Translations under genes and position numbers: made by a program | Source of the DNA: a virus | DNA: 37,234 nt | IMG/VR virus record: IMGVR_UViG_3300030329_003188 | Coordinates: 1-37,234 of that record | Reading direction: 5' to 3' (one strand) | In this document: piece by piece, positions 19,201 to 27,308 of the stretch | Layout of the letters: every line of letters begins with the position of its first letter | Numbering within the stretch: position 1 is the first letter of the stretch | The notes under the pieces: model-generated | The model's input: only the letters and a program-made list of their open reading frames with translations | Databases searched by the model: none | Told to the model about the DNA's origin: nothing

Positions 19201-20120
19201 CACTGGCTACTGCAATTTCGATGGTGCTGTCTCGGGCGGGTTTGGATACGACCAACGCGACATACAAGGACCAAGCGCGGATCTACCTGAATACTGCGGC
19301 CACGGGGATCGTCAACTTACTCGGCGGTAAGTGGTGGTTTTTGCACAAAAGTGCAACTTTCAATATCACGGAAACGATAACGGTGTCAGGCATCTCTGGC
19401 ACCTTCGCCGCGGGGAACACGGTCACTGGCAACAGCACAGGAGCCACGGGGGTGATCGATACCGCCTACGACGCAACCAACTACCCCACGGCAATCCTGC
19501 TCAACACGCGGACGGGGACGTTTACCACCGCCGACACTGCCCTGACCAACGGCAGTGGTGCCACCGCGGCTTTTGTGTCCATCGCCGGTACGCAAACCTA
19601 CGCTCTTGGTTCGGATGTGATTACCCCACATTCGTTTGTAGACGTGACGAACGACAGACCTCTGGGTGCTACCGGCATGGACTTCATTGACGCGGCTGAC
19701 GTGGATAGGGACTACAACGCTGACGGTCGCCTGTGGACCCACGAGGGACTCGACTCAATTACTGGCAAGATTTTGATCCGCTTCCATCCGATCAGCGAGA
19801 CGGCTGGCGACGACATTCGCTACCGCTACCTCGGGCGCATCACAGATTGGACTTCTTCAGACGACTCTACCGACATGGCTCGGTGGTTTCCCGAGGAGCT
19901 ACAGCCTGCGCTGTGGATGGGTGCTGCTGAGTTGTACCTGCAGGAAAAAGGCGACGAGGAAGCCGCTGCCTCCAACCGGTATGAGCATGATCGGATCGTA
20001 AAAGCAGCCAAGGAAACCAACAGAACCATTTGGGGTAACAGAATATGGCGCAGGCAGTCCCTGCCCTCGTCCGGCGGGTTTAACTACATTCCTGCAGCTG
20101 GAAGCCTAACGGCGGCATAA
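19197..20120 (+). CDS. Head-tail connector (adaptor) protein with beta insertion
   Basis: ATG 19197 overlaps the previous stop (ATGA). Residues 1-50 (ATAISMVLSRAGLDTTNATYKDQARIYLNTAATGIVNLLGGKWWF) and residues 210-295 (RWFPEELQPALWMGAAELYLQEKGDEEAAASNRYEHDRIVKAAKE) are the helical elements typical of gp6/T7 gp11-like adaptors, which form the ring below the portal. Between them, residues 55-125 are a Thr/Gly-rich beta domain (ISGTFAAGNTVTGNSTGATG) that looks inserted, Ig-like or similar, probably exposed. The position directly before the nozzle-like gene supports the call. Confidence 0.65.
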   Translation: MTLATAISMVLSRAGLDTTNATYKDQARIYLNTAATGIVNLLGGKWWFLHKSATFNITETITVSGISGTFAAGNTVTGNSTGATGVIDTAYDATNYPTAILLNTRTGTFTTADTALTNGSGATAAFVSIAGTQTYALGSDVITPHSFVDVTNDRPLGATGMDFIDAADVDRDYNADGRLWTHEGLDSITGKILIRFHPISETAGDDIRYRYLGRITDWTSSDDSTDMARWFPEELQPALWMGAAELYLQEKGDEEAAASNRYEHDRIVKAAKETNRTIWGNRIWRRQSLPSSGGFNYIPAAGSLTAA

Positions 20121-21710
20121 ATGGCTATTGACGGCGAAGACATTCAATTAGGCCCCTGGACCGGCGGAGTGTGGTATTCCCGCCCTGAAGAGGATGTGGC
20201 TGAAGACGAGATTTCCGCCATGGAAAATGTTCGTATTCAGCCTGCAGGAGCCTGCGAGAAGCGTCCGGGGACTGTGTCCTATAAGTCCGCTGCCGCCTAC
20301 ACCTCCAATCCTACCTGTACAATGATCGCAGAGTTTACTGTGCCGCCCTCTACGACCCACGTCGTGGCGGTATTTGGCACAGCGATCTACCAATACTCGG
20401 CAGCATCCTCCCCCGTATGGCAGGCTATTACAGGAAGCCTGACGATTACTGCGGCAGACGATAATACGTTTGAATGGGCAGTGGACGAGGCGACCGGAAC
20501 TTTGCTGGCAACCAACGGCGTAAACCCCCCTTGGAAGTGGACGGGGTCAAGCACCGCCGCCGCGGCTGACGTGGACTCGAGGTTTACCACTGCGGAGCAT
20601 GTCGCCTTTTGGGACAACCGCGTTTGGTGGGGCAATGTTGATACGTCATATGATCGGCTATGGTATTCCGACATCGCAGACATTGACACTGTCGGAGCAA
20701 CGTCGTTCTACCAGTTCGGCCACCCCATCACGGCATTGGTCCCGACCCGCAATGCGCTGACCGTGCATACAACGGGTGGCATCTATACGCTGGTGCCGAC
20801 AGGCAATGCCGACATCCCCTATCAGCAGCAGCAGAAGACCGGAAGAGAGAACTCCGGTGGTGTAAGAGCAGGGCGCGCGGCTTTGAATGGCCGTGCAATA
20901 GTTGTGCTTCCGGGCGACAGGCAGCTTTTCCTGCGCGCAGACGGGATTTACCTGTGGGACGGGGAAGACGAGGTCGAGAAAAAGTCTTTTCAGCTTGACC
21001 TGGGCTACTGGCCCGAGTTGGTCACCAGCCGCCTGACGCAAGCGTTTGCCGTCTATTATCCCAAGGAAGCCGAGGCGTGGTTTTGGGTTCCTTATGGGAC
21101 TGGCCAGACGGCAATGAATCACATCATCGTCTATTCGGATCGGCACGATTGTTGGTTTGGCCCGATGACCGGATCGGGTTCCTACTTCTACCGCAACTGT
21201 GCGGCCTCTATCGACGGAAAACCCCATGCGGGGACTCTTAATTCGTCGGGGTCGATTGGCGGTAAAGTCATGGACCATGAGCCTAACGACACCTACAAGG
21301 ACGACGACGCATCTGCCAGCGGAATCGCTATCCGTGCCTACTTCCGCACAGGTGCCCCGGCTCCTGAAGGTTCTGGAGTGCGGCTCCGCTGGCTCTATAC
21401 TCGGACCTACTACGACGCCACAGGGAACTACAATATCACGGTCAACCAGGAGTCTTCTGGCGTCACCGGAACAACAAAGACTTTGAATGTGTCTGGCGGT
21501 GGATTCGATTTGGACGAGGACAATCTTGACGAGGCCGAACTTGGCACCGTAAGAATGCTGGCCTACGACACAGATCTCAGTGAGTATGACCCGCACTCGA
21601 GCATCAAATTCACAAACAACACTATCAATGAGTTTTTCCGTATTCGTAGAACACATCCGACGTACAAGAACATTGGCCGCAAGCGCCGTATCGGCGCAGG
21701 AGTTTCATAA
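20121..21710 (+). CDS. Tail nozzle/stabilisation-type protein, 529 aa
   Basis: The gene begins immediately after the connector stop. The product is beta-rich throughout, with repeated strand motifs (HVVAVFGTAIYQYSA, TTGGIYTLVPTG, DRQLFLRADGIYLWDGED) resembling a beta-propeller, and opens with LGPWTGGVWYSRPEEDVAEDEISAMENVRIQPAGACEKRPG. This 'G..W..G...s.p...a.d.is..eNv.i...G..ekRpG' entry is common in tail tubular protein B, P22 gp10-like and other nozzle proteins of short-tailed phages. It would form the tube or nozzle end of the tail. The end overlaps the next ATG. Confidence 0.65.
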   Translation: MAIDGEDIQLGPWTGGVWYSRPEEDVAEDEISAMENVRIQPAGACEKRPGTVSYKSAAAYTSNPTCTMIAEFTVPPSTTHVVAVFGTAIYQYSAASSPVWQAITGSLTITAADDNTFEWAVDEATGTLLATNGVNPPWKWTGSSTAAAADVDSRFTTAEHVAFWDNRVWWGNVDTSYDRLWYSDIADIDTVGATSFYQFGHPITALVPTRNALTVHTTGGIYTLVPTGNADIPYQQQQKTGRENSGGVRAGRAALNGRAIVVLPGDRQLFLRADGIYLWDGEDEVEKKSFQLDLGYWPELVTSRLTQAFAVYYPKEAEAWFWVPYGTGQTAMNHIIVYSDRHDCWFGPMTGSGSYFYRNCAASIDGKPHAGTLNSSGSIGGKVMDHEPNDTYKDDDASASGIAIRAYFRTGAPAPEGSGVRLRWLYTRTYYDATGNYNITVNQESSGVTGTTKTLNVSGGGFDLDEDNLDEAELGTVRMLAYDTDLSEYDPHSSIKFTNNTINEFFRIRRTHPTYKNIGRKRRIGAGVS

Positions 21711-24457
21711 TGGCAGAAGGTTCATTCAGCGTCTTCAAAAACCCAGACCTTGTCAACATTACTGGCAAGGGCTTCGACAAGAAACGTCTTCGCCGCGGTA
21801 ACCAGGGGTTTGATCCCGGCATTCAGATCGGAGATCTGGACACGCAAGGCAACCGCAGCATCTTTGCGGACGGGACTCTTGTCGGCGCGACTTCGGGCCG
21901 AAATGTCATGGGGCACTCGCAGGGGTTCGGCAGCTTCATGCCCACGACAACGTCCTCCTCTGTCGGCGCAAATAATGCAGTAGCAGGCGGCGGGGCGGCT
22001 CCTCCCGGCGGAGGCGGTTCGGGCCAAGGGTCTGTCAACCCCATAGCCGACGTAGAGCCTCTTCCGCCCTTAGATCCCCTTTCGACCCACGTCTCCGACG
22101 CTGACCCGCCGCGTGGCTCGAATCAATTTGAACTTGACGAAGATCTGTTTCCCGAGAAGCCTATTGAGGTCACCACTGAATCTGATCCGTACGTCAACCC
22201 CCAAGAATTTCGGACAGACCGAGGGGGTGGGGCCTTCGATACTGCTGACCAAAGGCTTGCGGCATTAAACGACCTTCGGTCCCTGCCTCCGATGCTGCAG
22301 GCACTCCAACAGATCGGGCTGGACCCAAGCTCTCCGTTGGCGCAGATGCTCAACAGCATCCAAACCGGGGGCACGACAAGTGAACGGTTTCGTAATTGGG
22401 ATACGCCGGATCGGTTCTCTGCATTCCTTGACAGGCTCGAGGGAACCGGGGGCATTCTTGACGATATCTCTGCGTTTGAAACGCCCTCATCGATAGACAA
22501 AATCAGAAATTCTCTCTTAGAATCTCAAGGCTTTTTAAGGGATATCGCAGGCGGCTCATTTGGCGGTGGCCCCGGAGATTTCTTTCCTCGTGGGGGGCAG
22601 TTGGCTGATGCCTTGGAGCAAACGGGGCTATTGCGCGACAAAGTTACGAGTTTGGCAGAAACCGATATACCCGACCTGCGGACGGAAATTGGACAGTTGC
22701 CTACCGCGTTTAACATTAACCCCATCAGTGAGGCGATTGGTGGTGCGCGGACGGATATCTTGGCCTTGGCCAACTTGCTGGGCGTGGACGACATTCTACC
22801 ACTGATCGAACGCCAGAATCTACTGGATGCCTTGCCTGGAGCAGGTTTGGTTGCAAGTGACATCTTGCCGAGGGTTCGCAAAGCGGATCTGACCGATGCG
22901 CTGGGGAGCCAGCGACTTACTCCTGACCAGTTTTTGGGACAGGTTGGCCAGAAGGATCTGGCCAAGGCGCTCGGAAGCCAGCGACTCTCCCCCGATCAGT
23001 TTCTGGGGCCGGTTTTGCCCCAGCACTTAGCCAGTGCGCTGGGAGATCAACGGATTACTCCCGAGCAGATCCTGCCGCGACTAAGGCCAGAAGACTTAGC
23101 CAGCGCCTTGGGAAGTCAGCAGCTTACTCCTGACCAGTTCTTAGGGCGGGTCGGAGAAGAGGATCTGGTACAAGCCTTGGGTAGCACACGACTGAGGCCC
23201 GACCGGTTCTTAGGACAGGTCGGAGAGGAAGATCTGGCCCGAGCTTTGGGCAGTACGCGCCTCGGTGCGGACCGGTTTTTAGGACAGGTTGAAGAAGAGG
23301 ATCTGTTACAAGCCTTGGGCAGTACGAGACTCACTCCCGATCAGTTTTTGCCGGACATCAACGTAAGAGATTTGGGTTTACCAGATGTTGGTGTAAGAGA
23401 TTTGGGTTTACCGGATGTTGGCGTGAGTGATTTGGGCCTGCCAGATGTTGGCATTGGCGATCTGGGTCTGCCCAGCCTTGGTGTAAGCGATTTGGGCCTG
23501 CCTGACATCGGCATTGGCGATTTGGGCTTTCCAAGCATCACCGTAAACGATCTGCTCGACAGGGTATCGGGTGATGTAAATATCACTGGAGAGCCGTTTG
23601 ACGATTCTGGAATACGTAGTATGATCGGCGACCTCCGCACAGGTCTTTCCGGGGACATTCGCAGTCAACTCGCAGACCTTGGCCTGCCTCAATTCTTTGG
23701 AGACGTAGGCGCAGGCGGCGTTGGCGGACAACTGGCTGATCTTCGCACGGCAGTGGAAGGTATAACGCCAGAATATGGTGGGGTCGGCGGCGGTGAAGGT
23801 GGCGAGGGCGGCGAAATGGACTTGAGTGAGATTCTAAAGCGCCTTGACGCCCTTCAGGGCCAAATAGGTGGTTTGACGCCTACCGTACCTGGTGCGGGTG
23901 GAATCTTCGGTGATGTGCAGGACGCGATTCGCGCAGACCTTGCAGGACCGCAGACAGCTGCAGAACTCAGAGAAGACCCGCTTACAAAATCTATCCTGGA
24001 AGATCTGCAAGCGAAGTTCGCGCGCCGAGCGGAGGCTGACCGAGAGCAACTGAGTCGCTTTGGTGTCATTCGAGGCGGTGACACTATCGACTTGGCCAAC
24101 CTCCGGGCAGACGACCAGGCTCGCGCAGAACTTTCCGCACTTGCAGATGCGGCAGAAAGAGCAAGGCTCTTGAGAACTGCAGGCATTACCGCAGGCACAG
24201 ACCTCGGTCGAACCCTTTCCGACAGAGAAATCGCTCGAGCCGAACTGACAGGCGTACTTGGCGACCAACAGACGCTTGACTCACGCCAAGCTGACATGGA
24301 CGTGATTGCTTCGATCATTGCGGCGCTCGATCCTGCCGTAGAATTTGATACGGGAGATGAGTTGCAGAAAGGGTTTGGAGCGGCAATGCTCGAACTGCTG
24401 AACCTGCCGCCCTGGATAGTGGAAAACCTCAGAACGAAACTTGATCTTCCGAGATAG
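21710..24457 (+). CDS. Repeat-rich virion protein, 915 aa
   Basis: ATG 21710 overlaps the nozzle stop. Residues 1-170 are Gly/Pro-rich and disordered. Residues 384-544 are seven tandem 23-residue repeats (consensus begins QFLGQVGEEDL and continues with an ALGSTRLTPD-type half), with a diverged eighth copy just before. Residues 550-609 are six tandem decapeptides (VGVRDLGLPD type), with a decayed seventh to 619. The remaining 300 residues include a Gly-rich linker and a helical C-terminus (ARRAEADREQLSRFGVIRGGDTIDLANLRADDQARAELSALADAAERA). Length, position and composition suggest an internal/ejection or tail-tip protein. I know no family with these repeats. No lytic-transglycosylase motif is seen. 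Confidence 0.7.
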   Translation: MAEGSFSVFKNPDLVNITGKGFDKKRLRRGNQGFDPGIQIGDLDTQGNRSIFADGTLVGATSGRNVMGHSQGFGSFMPTTTSSSVGANNAVAGGGAAPPGGGGSGQGSVNPIADVEPLPPLDPLSTHVSDADPPRGSNQFELDEDLFPEKPIEVTTESDPYVNPQEFRTDRGGGAFDTADQRLAALNDLRSLPPMLQALQQIGLDPSSPLAQMLNSIQTGGTTSERFRNWDTPDRFSAFLDRLEGTGGILDDISAFETPSSIDKIRNSLLESQGFLRDIAGGSFGGGPGDFFPRGGQLADALEQTGLLRDKVTSLAETDIPDLRTEIGQLPTAFNINPISEAIGGARTDILALANLLGVDDILPLIERQNLLDALPGAGLVASDILPRVRKADLTDALGSQRLTPDQFLGQVGQKDLAKALGSQRLSPDQFLGPVLPQHLASALGDQRITPEQILPRLRPEDLASALGSQQLTPDQFLGRVGEEDLVQALGSTRLRPDRFLGQVGEEDLARALGSTRLGADRFLGQVEEEDLLQALGSTRLTPDQFLPDINVRDLGLPDVGVRDLGLPDVGVSDLGLPDVGIGDLGLPSLGVSDLGLPDIGIGDLGFPSITVNDLLDRVSGDVNITGEPFDDSGIRSMIGDLRTGLSGDIRSQLADLGLPQFFGDVGAGGVGGQLADLRTAVEGITPEYGGVGGGEGGEGGEMDLSEILKRLDALQGQIGGLTPTVPGAGGIFGDVQDAIRADLAGPQTAAELREDPLTKSILEDLQAKFARRAEADREQLSRFGVIRGGDTIDLANLRADDQARAELSALADAAERARLLRTAGITAGTDLGRTLSDREIARAELTGVLGDQQTLDSRQADMDVIASIIAALDPAVEFDTGDELQKGFGAAMLELLNLPPWIVENLRTKLDLPR
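22859..23341 (+). repeat. Seven tandem 69-bp coding repeats
   Basis: The DNA encodes seven in-frame 23-residue units. Later copies are closest to each other (for example GAGGAAGATCTGGCCCGAGC and its neighbours), which suggests recent expansion at the 3' side. A diverged unit precedes the block. Confidence 0.9.
23357..23536 (+). repeat. Six tandem 30-bp coding repeats
   Basis: GATTTGGGTTTACCAGATGT-type units recur every 30 bases and encode DLGLPDVGV-type decapeptides. Alternate copies carry GVSD or GIGD, so the block may have grown by doubling of a 60-bp pair. It abuts the 69-bp repeat block. Confidence 0.9.
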
Positions 24458-24466
24458 GAGCCTCCC

Positions 24467-24925
24467 ATGGGATTTCCAGCACTTGCCGTCCCCGCCGCGC
24501 TAAAAGGCGCAGAATTGTTTATGGCCCACCGCGCACAGAAAGCGGCCAATCGTAAACGCGACCGAGCCGCGGCGATGGACAGAGTTCTACAAGGCCTTAG
24601 CCAACAGGGAAGCCGGGGTACCGCAGGCGCAGCAGCAAGTCCGAGCTTTGCCCAACAGATGGTGAGCGACCCTCTTGTGCAGAACCAAATCACCGGCCTT
24701 GTTAACAAACTTTTTTCAGGAAATGACGCCGCGAACGCCGTCGCTAACGCAGGGAAAGTAGGCACTTTGGGTGCTATCGCAGGGGAGGCCGCACAGCAGG
24801 CAACGGCGTGGTCGTGGCCCGATGGACGACCGGTAACGGCACAGGAAGCGAACGATCCATCTATTTCAATGGCACAGCGCCAAACGTGGATCAGAACCAC
24901 TCCGTTCGATGGTCGGAGACGATAG
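24467..24925 (+). CDS. Small virion/ejection-type protein, 152 aa
   Basis: ATG 24467 has an AGGAG ribosome site. The product MGFPALAVPAALKGAELFMAHRAQKAANRKRDRAAAMDRVLQGLSQQGSRG... has an amphipathic hydrophobic N-terminus, a basic helix and an Ala/Gly/Gln-rich body (ANAVANAGKVGTLGAIAGEAAQQATAWSW). The composition resembles the small internal core or ejection proteins of podoviruses (e.g. the T7 gp14 or P22 gp7/gp20 type), which enter the host envelope with the DNA. This rests on composition and on its place between two large virion proteins. The next gene starts right at its stop. Confidence 0.55.
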   Translation: MGFPALAVPAALKGAELFMAHRAQKAANRKRDRAAAMDRVLQGLSQQGSRGTAGAAASPSFAQQMVSDPLVQNQITGLVNKLFSGNDAANAVANAGKVGTLGAIAGEAAQQATAWSWPDGRPVTAQEANDPSISMAQRQTWIRTTPFDGRRR

Positions 24926-27298
24926 ATGGCCAAAGGAATAGGTAGTCTCTTAGACGTGGCAGAAGGGACCAATGGTGCGAGTCCCGACCGCCAGACTTAT
25001 CGTCATCTGTTGAAAAAACTCTACAGCGATTTGTCGGATGACGAGATCGAGGAAATAATGCGGTCCACGGATTTCTCGGCAATTCCTTTGCCGAGAGATG
25101 TGGACCTCATGGGCGTCACGCCCACAAGCCCCCCTCCGGGCGTGACGACAGCAGCCACCTTTGGTGGGGCCTCTGCAGACGCTTTGGCGGGACCATCTCC
25201 CCAGTTGGGTGAGGACACTGAGGTTCAATCTGACTCTGACTGGTTGGAAAACCGGCGTCAGGGTCGAGCCAAGCGACGTGGTCCGTTTGATCGTTACCTG
25301 GACCAACTGCTTGGTTCAAGCTCCAAAGGCTTGCTCGTGCAGCCGAGCGCGGACCCTGTTGTTGCAGAAGACCCGACTGAAACCTTAGACGACCGTGTCC
25401 AGGCCACGGCCCCTGCGCTGAAAGAGTTGCACCAAAAATATGGAACGCCCACGGACGCGGACCCTGTTGTTGCAGAAGACCCACAAGAAGACCCGCCGCC
25501 ACCCTCTGCTTCCGGTGACTGGTGGCAACGCTACCTGACTCAAGCTCAGTCGATGATCTCTGGTCGAGGGGACGAACGGGGCATCGGGGTCACTGACGAA
25601 ACTCCATCGACACAAGGTGACCCCACCGCAGAAGCAGATCTGACTGGCCAGCCAGTAGTATCGACCCCGGAGACATCGGCCACTGGGCAAATTACAGACA
25701 CTGGCGAGACTGAAGCAGTTAAGGAACGAGCGAGACAACTCATCGGTCTGGGCATGGACCCAAAACAGGCTATGGACCTTGCGCGGCGCATGGCAGGTTT
25801 CGGATCTCCCCCAGGCCAGCAGGGAATCCCTCTTCCTAAACAGGACAAGCCGCAGACCGGCTTGCGACTGCTCGAAGCCGCCGCAAACATTGGCCAGTCT
25901 TTATTTGCCAACAGGGCCATAAGGAAGGCTCAAAAGCAGGACCGTGCTTCGCAGGCCCGTGCAAACCTTATCAACGCCTTGTCTTCGAGGGGTGGCGCAA
26001 GGGGAACCCAAACGACTCCGTCAGAGGGACGCCTCGGCGCTCTTCTTGGTGGCGTAAAGGGAATCTCTGAGGCCATTCGAGGAGGCAGGCAGGCAGAGAC
26101 AAAGGCATCACAGGACCAGTTCGCTAATCGACTGAAACTTAGAGAATTGGGCGATTTGCAACTCCGTAGACATCTCGACATGGGCAAACTCGGCCTCCGC
26201 GAGCGGGAACTTATTCTTAAAGAAGAGCGCGAGCAGCGCATTGCGCGAGAAGGGCGCATTCATAAATCGGGTAGCCAGCTTGTTCGGGAGAATGACGACG
26301 GGTCTGTTAGCGTAATCTTCGACGGACGAGACGCCAAGACCCCGCACACAATGGAGACAGCCGACAAATCGATCTGGCAGTGGATGCCAGACTCTAAAAA
26401 TAAAAACGCAGGCGAATGGGTAAAAATCTTTGACGGCAAAGACGTAGCCGCTGGTGAGGTTCATGGTGACTTTATCAAAAGAGTGGAAGAGATGGGGCGC
26501 AGTGCCCCCGACTTCGACGAAATCCTTATGGTGGACCGAGGTTTTGCGGCGGTCTACAACAGTAAATCCGAGGAAATCCAGGAAGCAATTCGCGGCGCTC
26601 ACCAACGAGGAGCGCGTCTGCAAGCCGCAGACGTGGCCAAGAAGCTGGAAGCGCAGGCAAAGAAGTACAACATGGTCACTTCGGCCACCGAGCGCCTGCA
26701 GATCGCCGACGCCAATACCTTCCAAAGCGAGTTGGACCGGATCTACAAAGAAGTACCGATCCTCGACGAAGACGGGAACCAGGTAGGCACCAGGGTCACG
26801 GGTCTATGGCAGGAAGCTGGGATGCGAGGCGCTTGGTACGGCATAATGCACAACTGGGTGGGCATGGGATTCGATGCAGATGGAGAGAATCCGAAGTCTG
26901 GCTTTATCGCAAGGCGTATCTTCGAGTCTGGGGGAAATCTCAACGACGCCCTTGCGGGATTTGGCCTCAAAATCGCCCGAATCCTCAATGGAGGTCGTCC
27001 AAGCGACCGAGATCTCGTCGCAGCCGCAAGGCTGTTGCCGCTCCAGAGCGACAGCGACAGCCTTGCACAGAAGAAGATGCGCTTTCTGCAAGCCCTTTTC
27101 TCTGAACGCATTGTGGCAATAAAGGAAGAGCAGAGTCGAGTGCAGGAGGGTGGCGGCGAATACGTCCCCAGAACTCTGGTCGATATGGCCGAAAAGTTCA
27201 TTCAGGACAACAGACTAACCGCCGATGGGCAGGAAATGGAAAGAGATTTGGGTACTACCGGAGGAACCGTCGAAGGCTCCGAAAGCGACTTTGAGTGA
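24926..27298 (+). CDS. Large internal virion-like protein, 790 aa
   Basis: ATG 24926 directly follows the preceding TAG. Residues 1-240 are low-complexity, acidic and Pro-rich, with two copies of DPVVAEDP encoded by an exact 27-bp DNA repeat (25348-25374 and 25456-25482). Residues 250-360 are basic and helical (GMDPKQAMDLARRMAGFG, NIGQSLFANRAIRKAQKQDRASQARANLINALSSRGG), similar in layout to the N-terminus of the 152-aa neighbour. The C-terminal 350 residues are helical with WQEAGMRGAWYGIMHNWVG and end acidic. No enzyme signature is seen. Probably an ejection or internal core protein. Confidence 0.6.
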   Translation: MAKGIGSLLDVAEGTNGASPDRQTYRHLLKKLYSDLSDDEIEEIMRSTDFSAIPLPRDVDLMGVTPTSPPPGVTTAATFGGASADALAGPSPQLGEDTEVQSDSDWLENRRQGRAKRRGPFDRYLDQLLGSSSKGLLVQPSADPVVAEDPTETLDDRVQATAPALKELHQKYGTPTDADPVVAEDPQEDPPPPSASGDWWQRYLTQAQSMISGRGDERGIGVTDETPSTQGDPTAEADLTGQPVVSTPETSATGQITDTGETEAVKERARQLIGLGMDPKQAMDLARRMAGFGSPPGQQGIPLPKQDKPQTGLRLLEAAANIGQSLFANRAIRKAQKQDRASQARANLINALSSRGGARGTQTTPSEGRLGALLGGVKGISEAIRGGRQAETKASQDQFANRLKLRELGDLQLRRHLDMGKLGLRERELILKEEREQRIAREGRIHKSGSQLVRENDDGSVSVIFDGRDAKTPHTMETADKSIWQWMPDSKNKNAGEWVKIFDGKDVAAGEVHGDFIKRVEEMGRSAPDFDEILMVDRGFAAVYNSKSEEIQEAIRGAHQRGARLQAADVAKKLEAQAKKYNMVTSATERLQIADANTFQSELDRIYKEVPILDEDGNQVGTRVTGLWQEAGMRGAWYGIMHNWVGMGFDADGENPKSGFIARRIFESGGNLNDALAGFGLKIARILNGGRPSDRDLVAAARLLPLQSDSDSLAQKKMRFLQALFSERIVAIKEEQSRVQEGGGEYVPRTLVDMAEKFIQDNRLTADGQEMERDLGTTGGTVEGSESDFE
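25348..25482 (+). repeat. 27-bp exact direct repeat, 108 bp apart
   Basis: Bases 25348-25374 and 25456-25482 are identical and in the same frame, 36 codons apart, both encoding ADPVVAEDP. The sequence between is not obviously duplicated, so this is either the remnant of a tandem duplication or a conserved linear peptide motif. Confidence 0.85.
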
Positions 27299-27308
27299 GA
27301 GATAACTA

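Noticed and set aside
20658-21656. 332-codon open frame antisense to the nozzle gene
   Set aside because: Shadow of the sense gene; no ribosome site or recognisable motif.
23854-24972. 372-codon open frame antisense to the 915-aa gene
   Set aside because: Its Ser/Arg/Ala-rich composition is typical of an antisense shadow of a well supported helical coding region.
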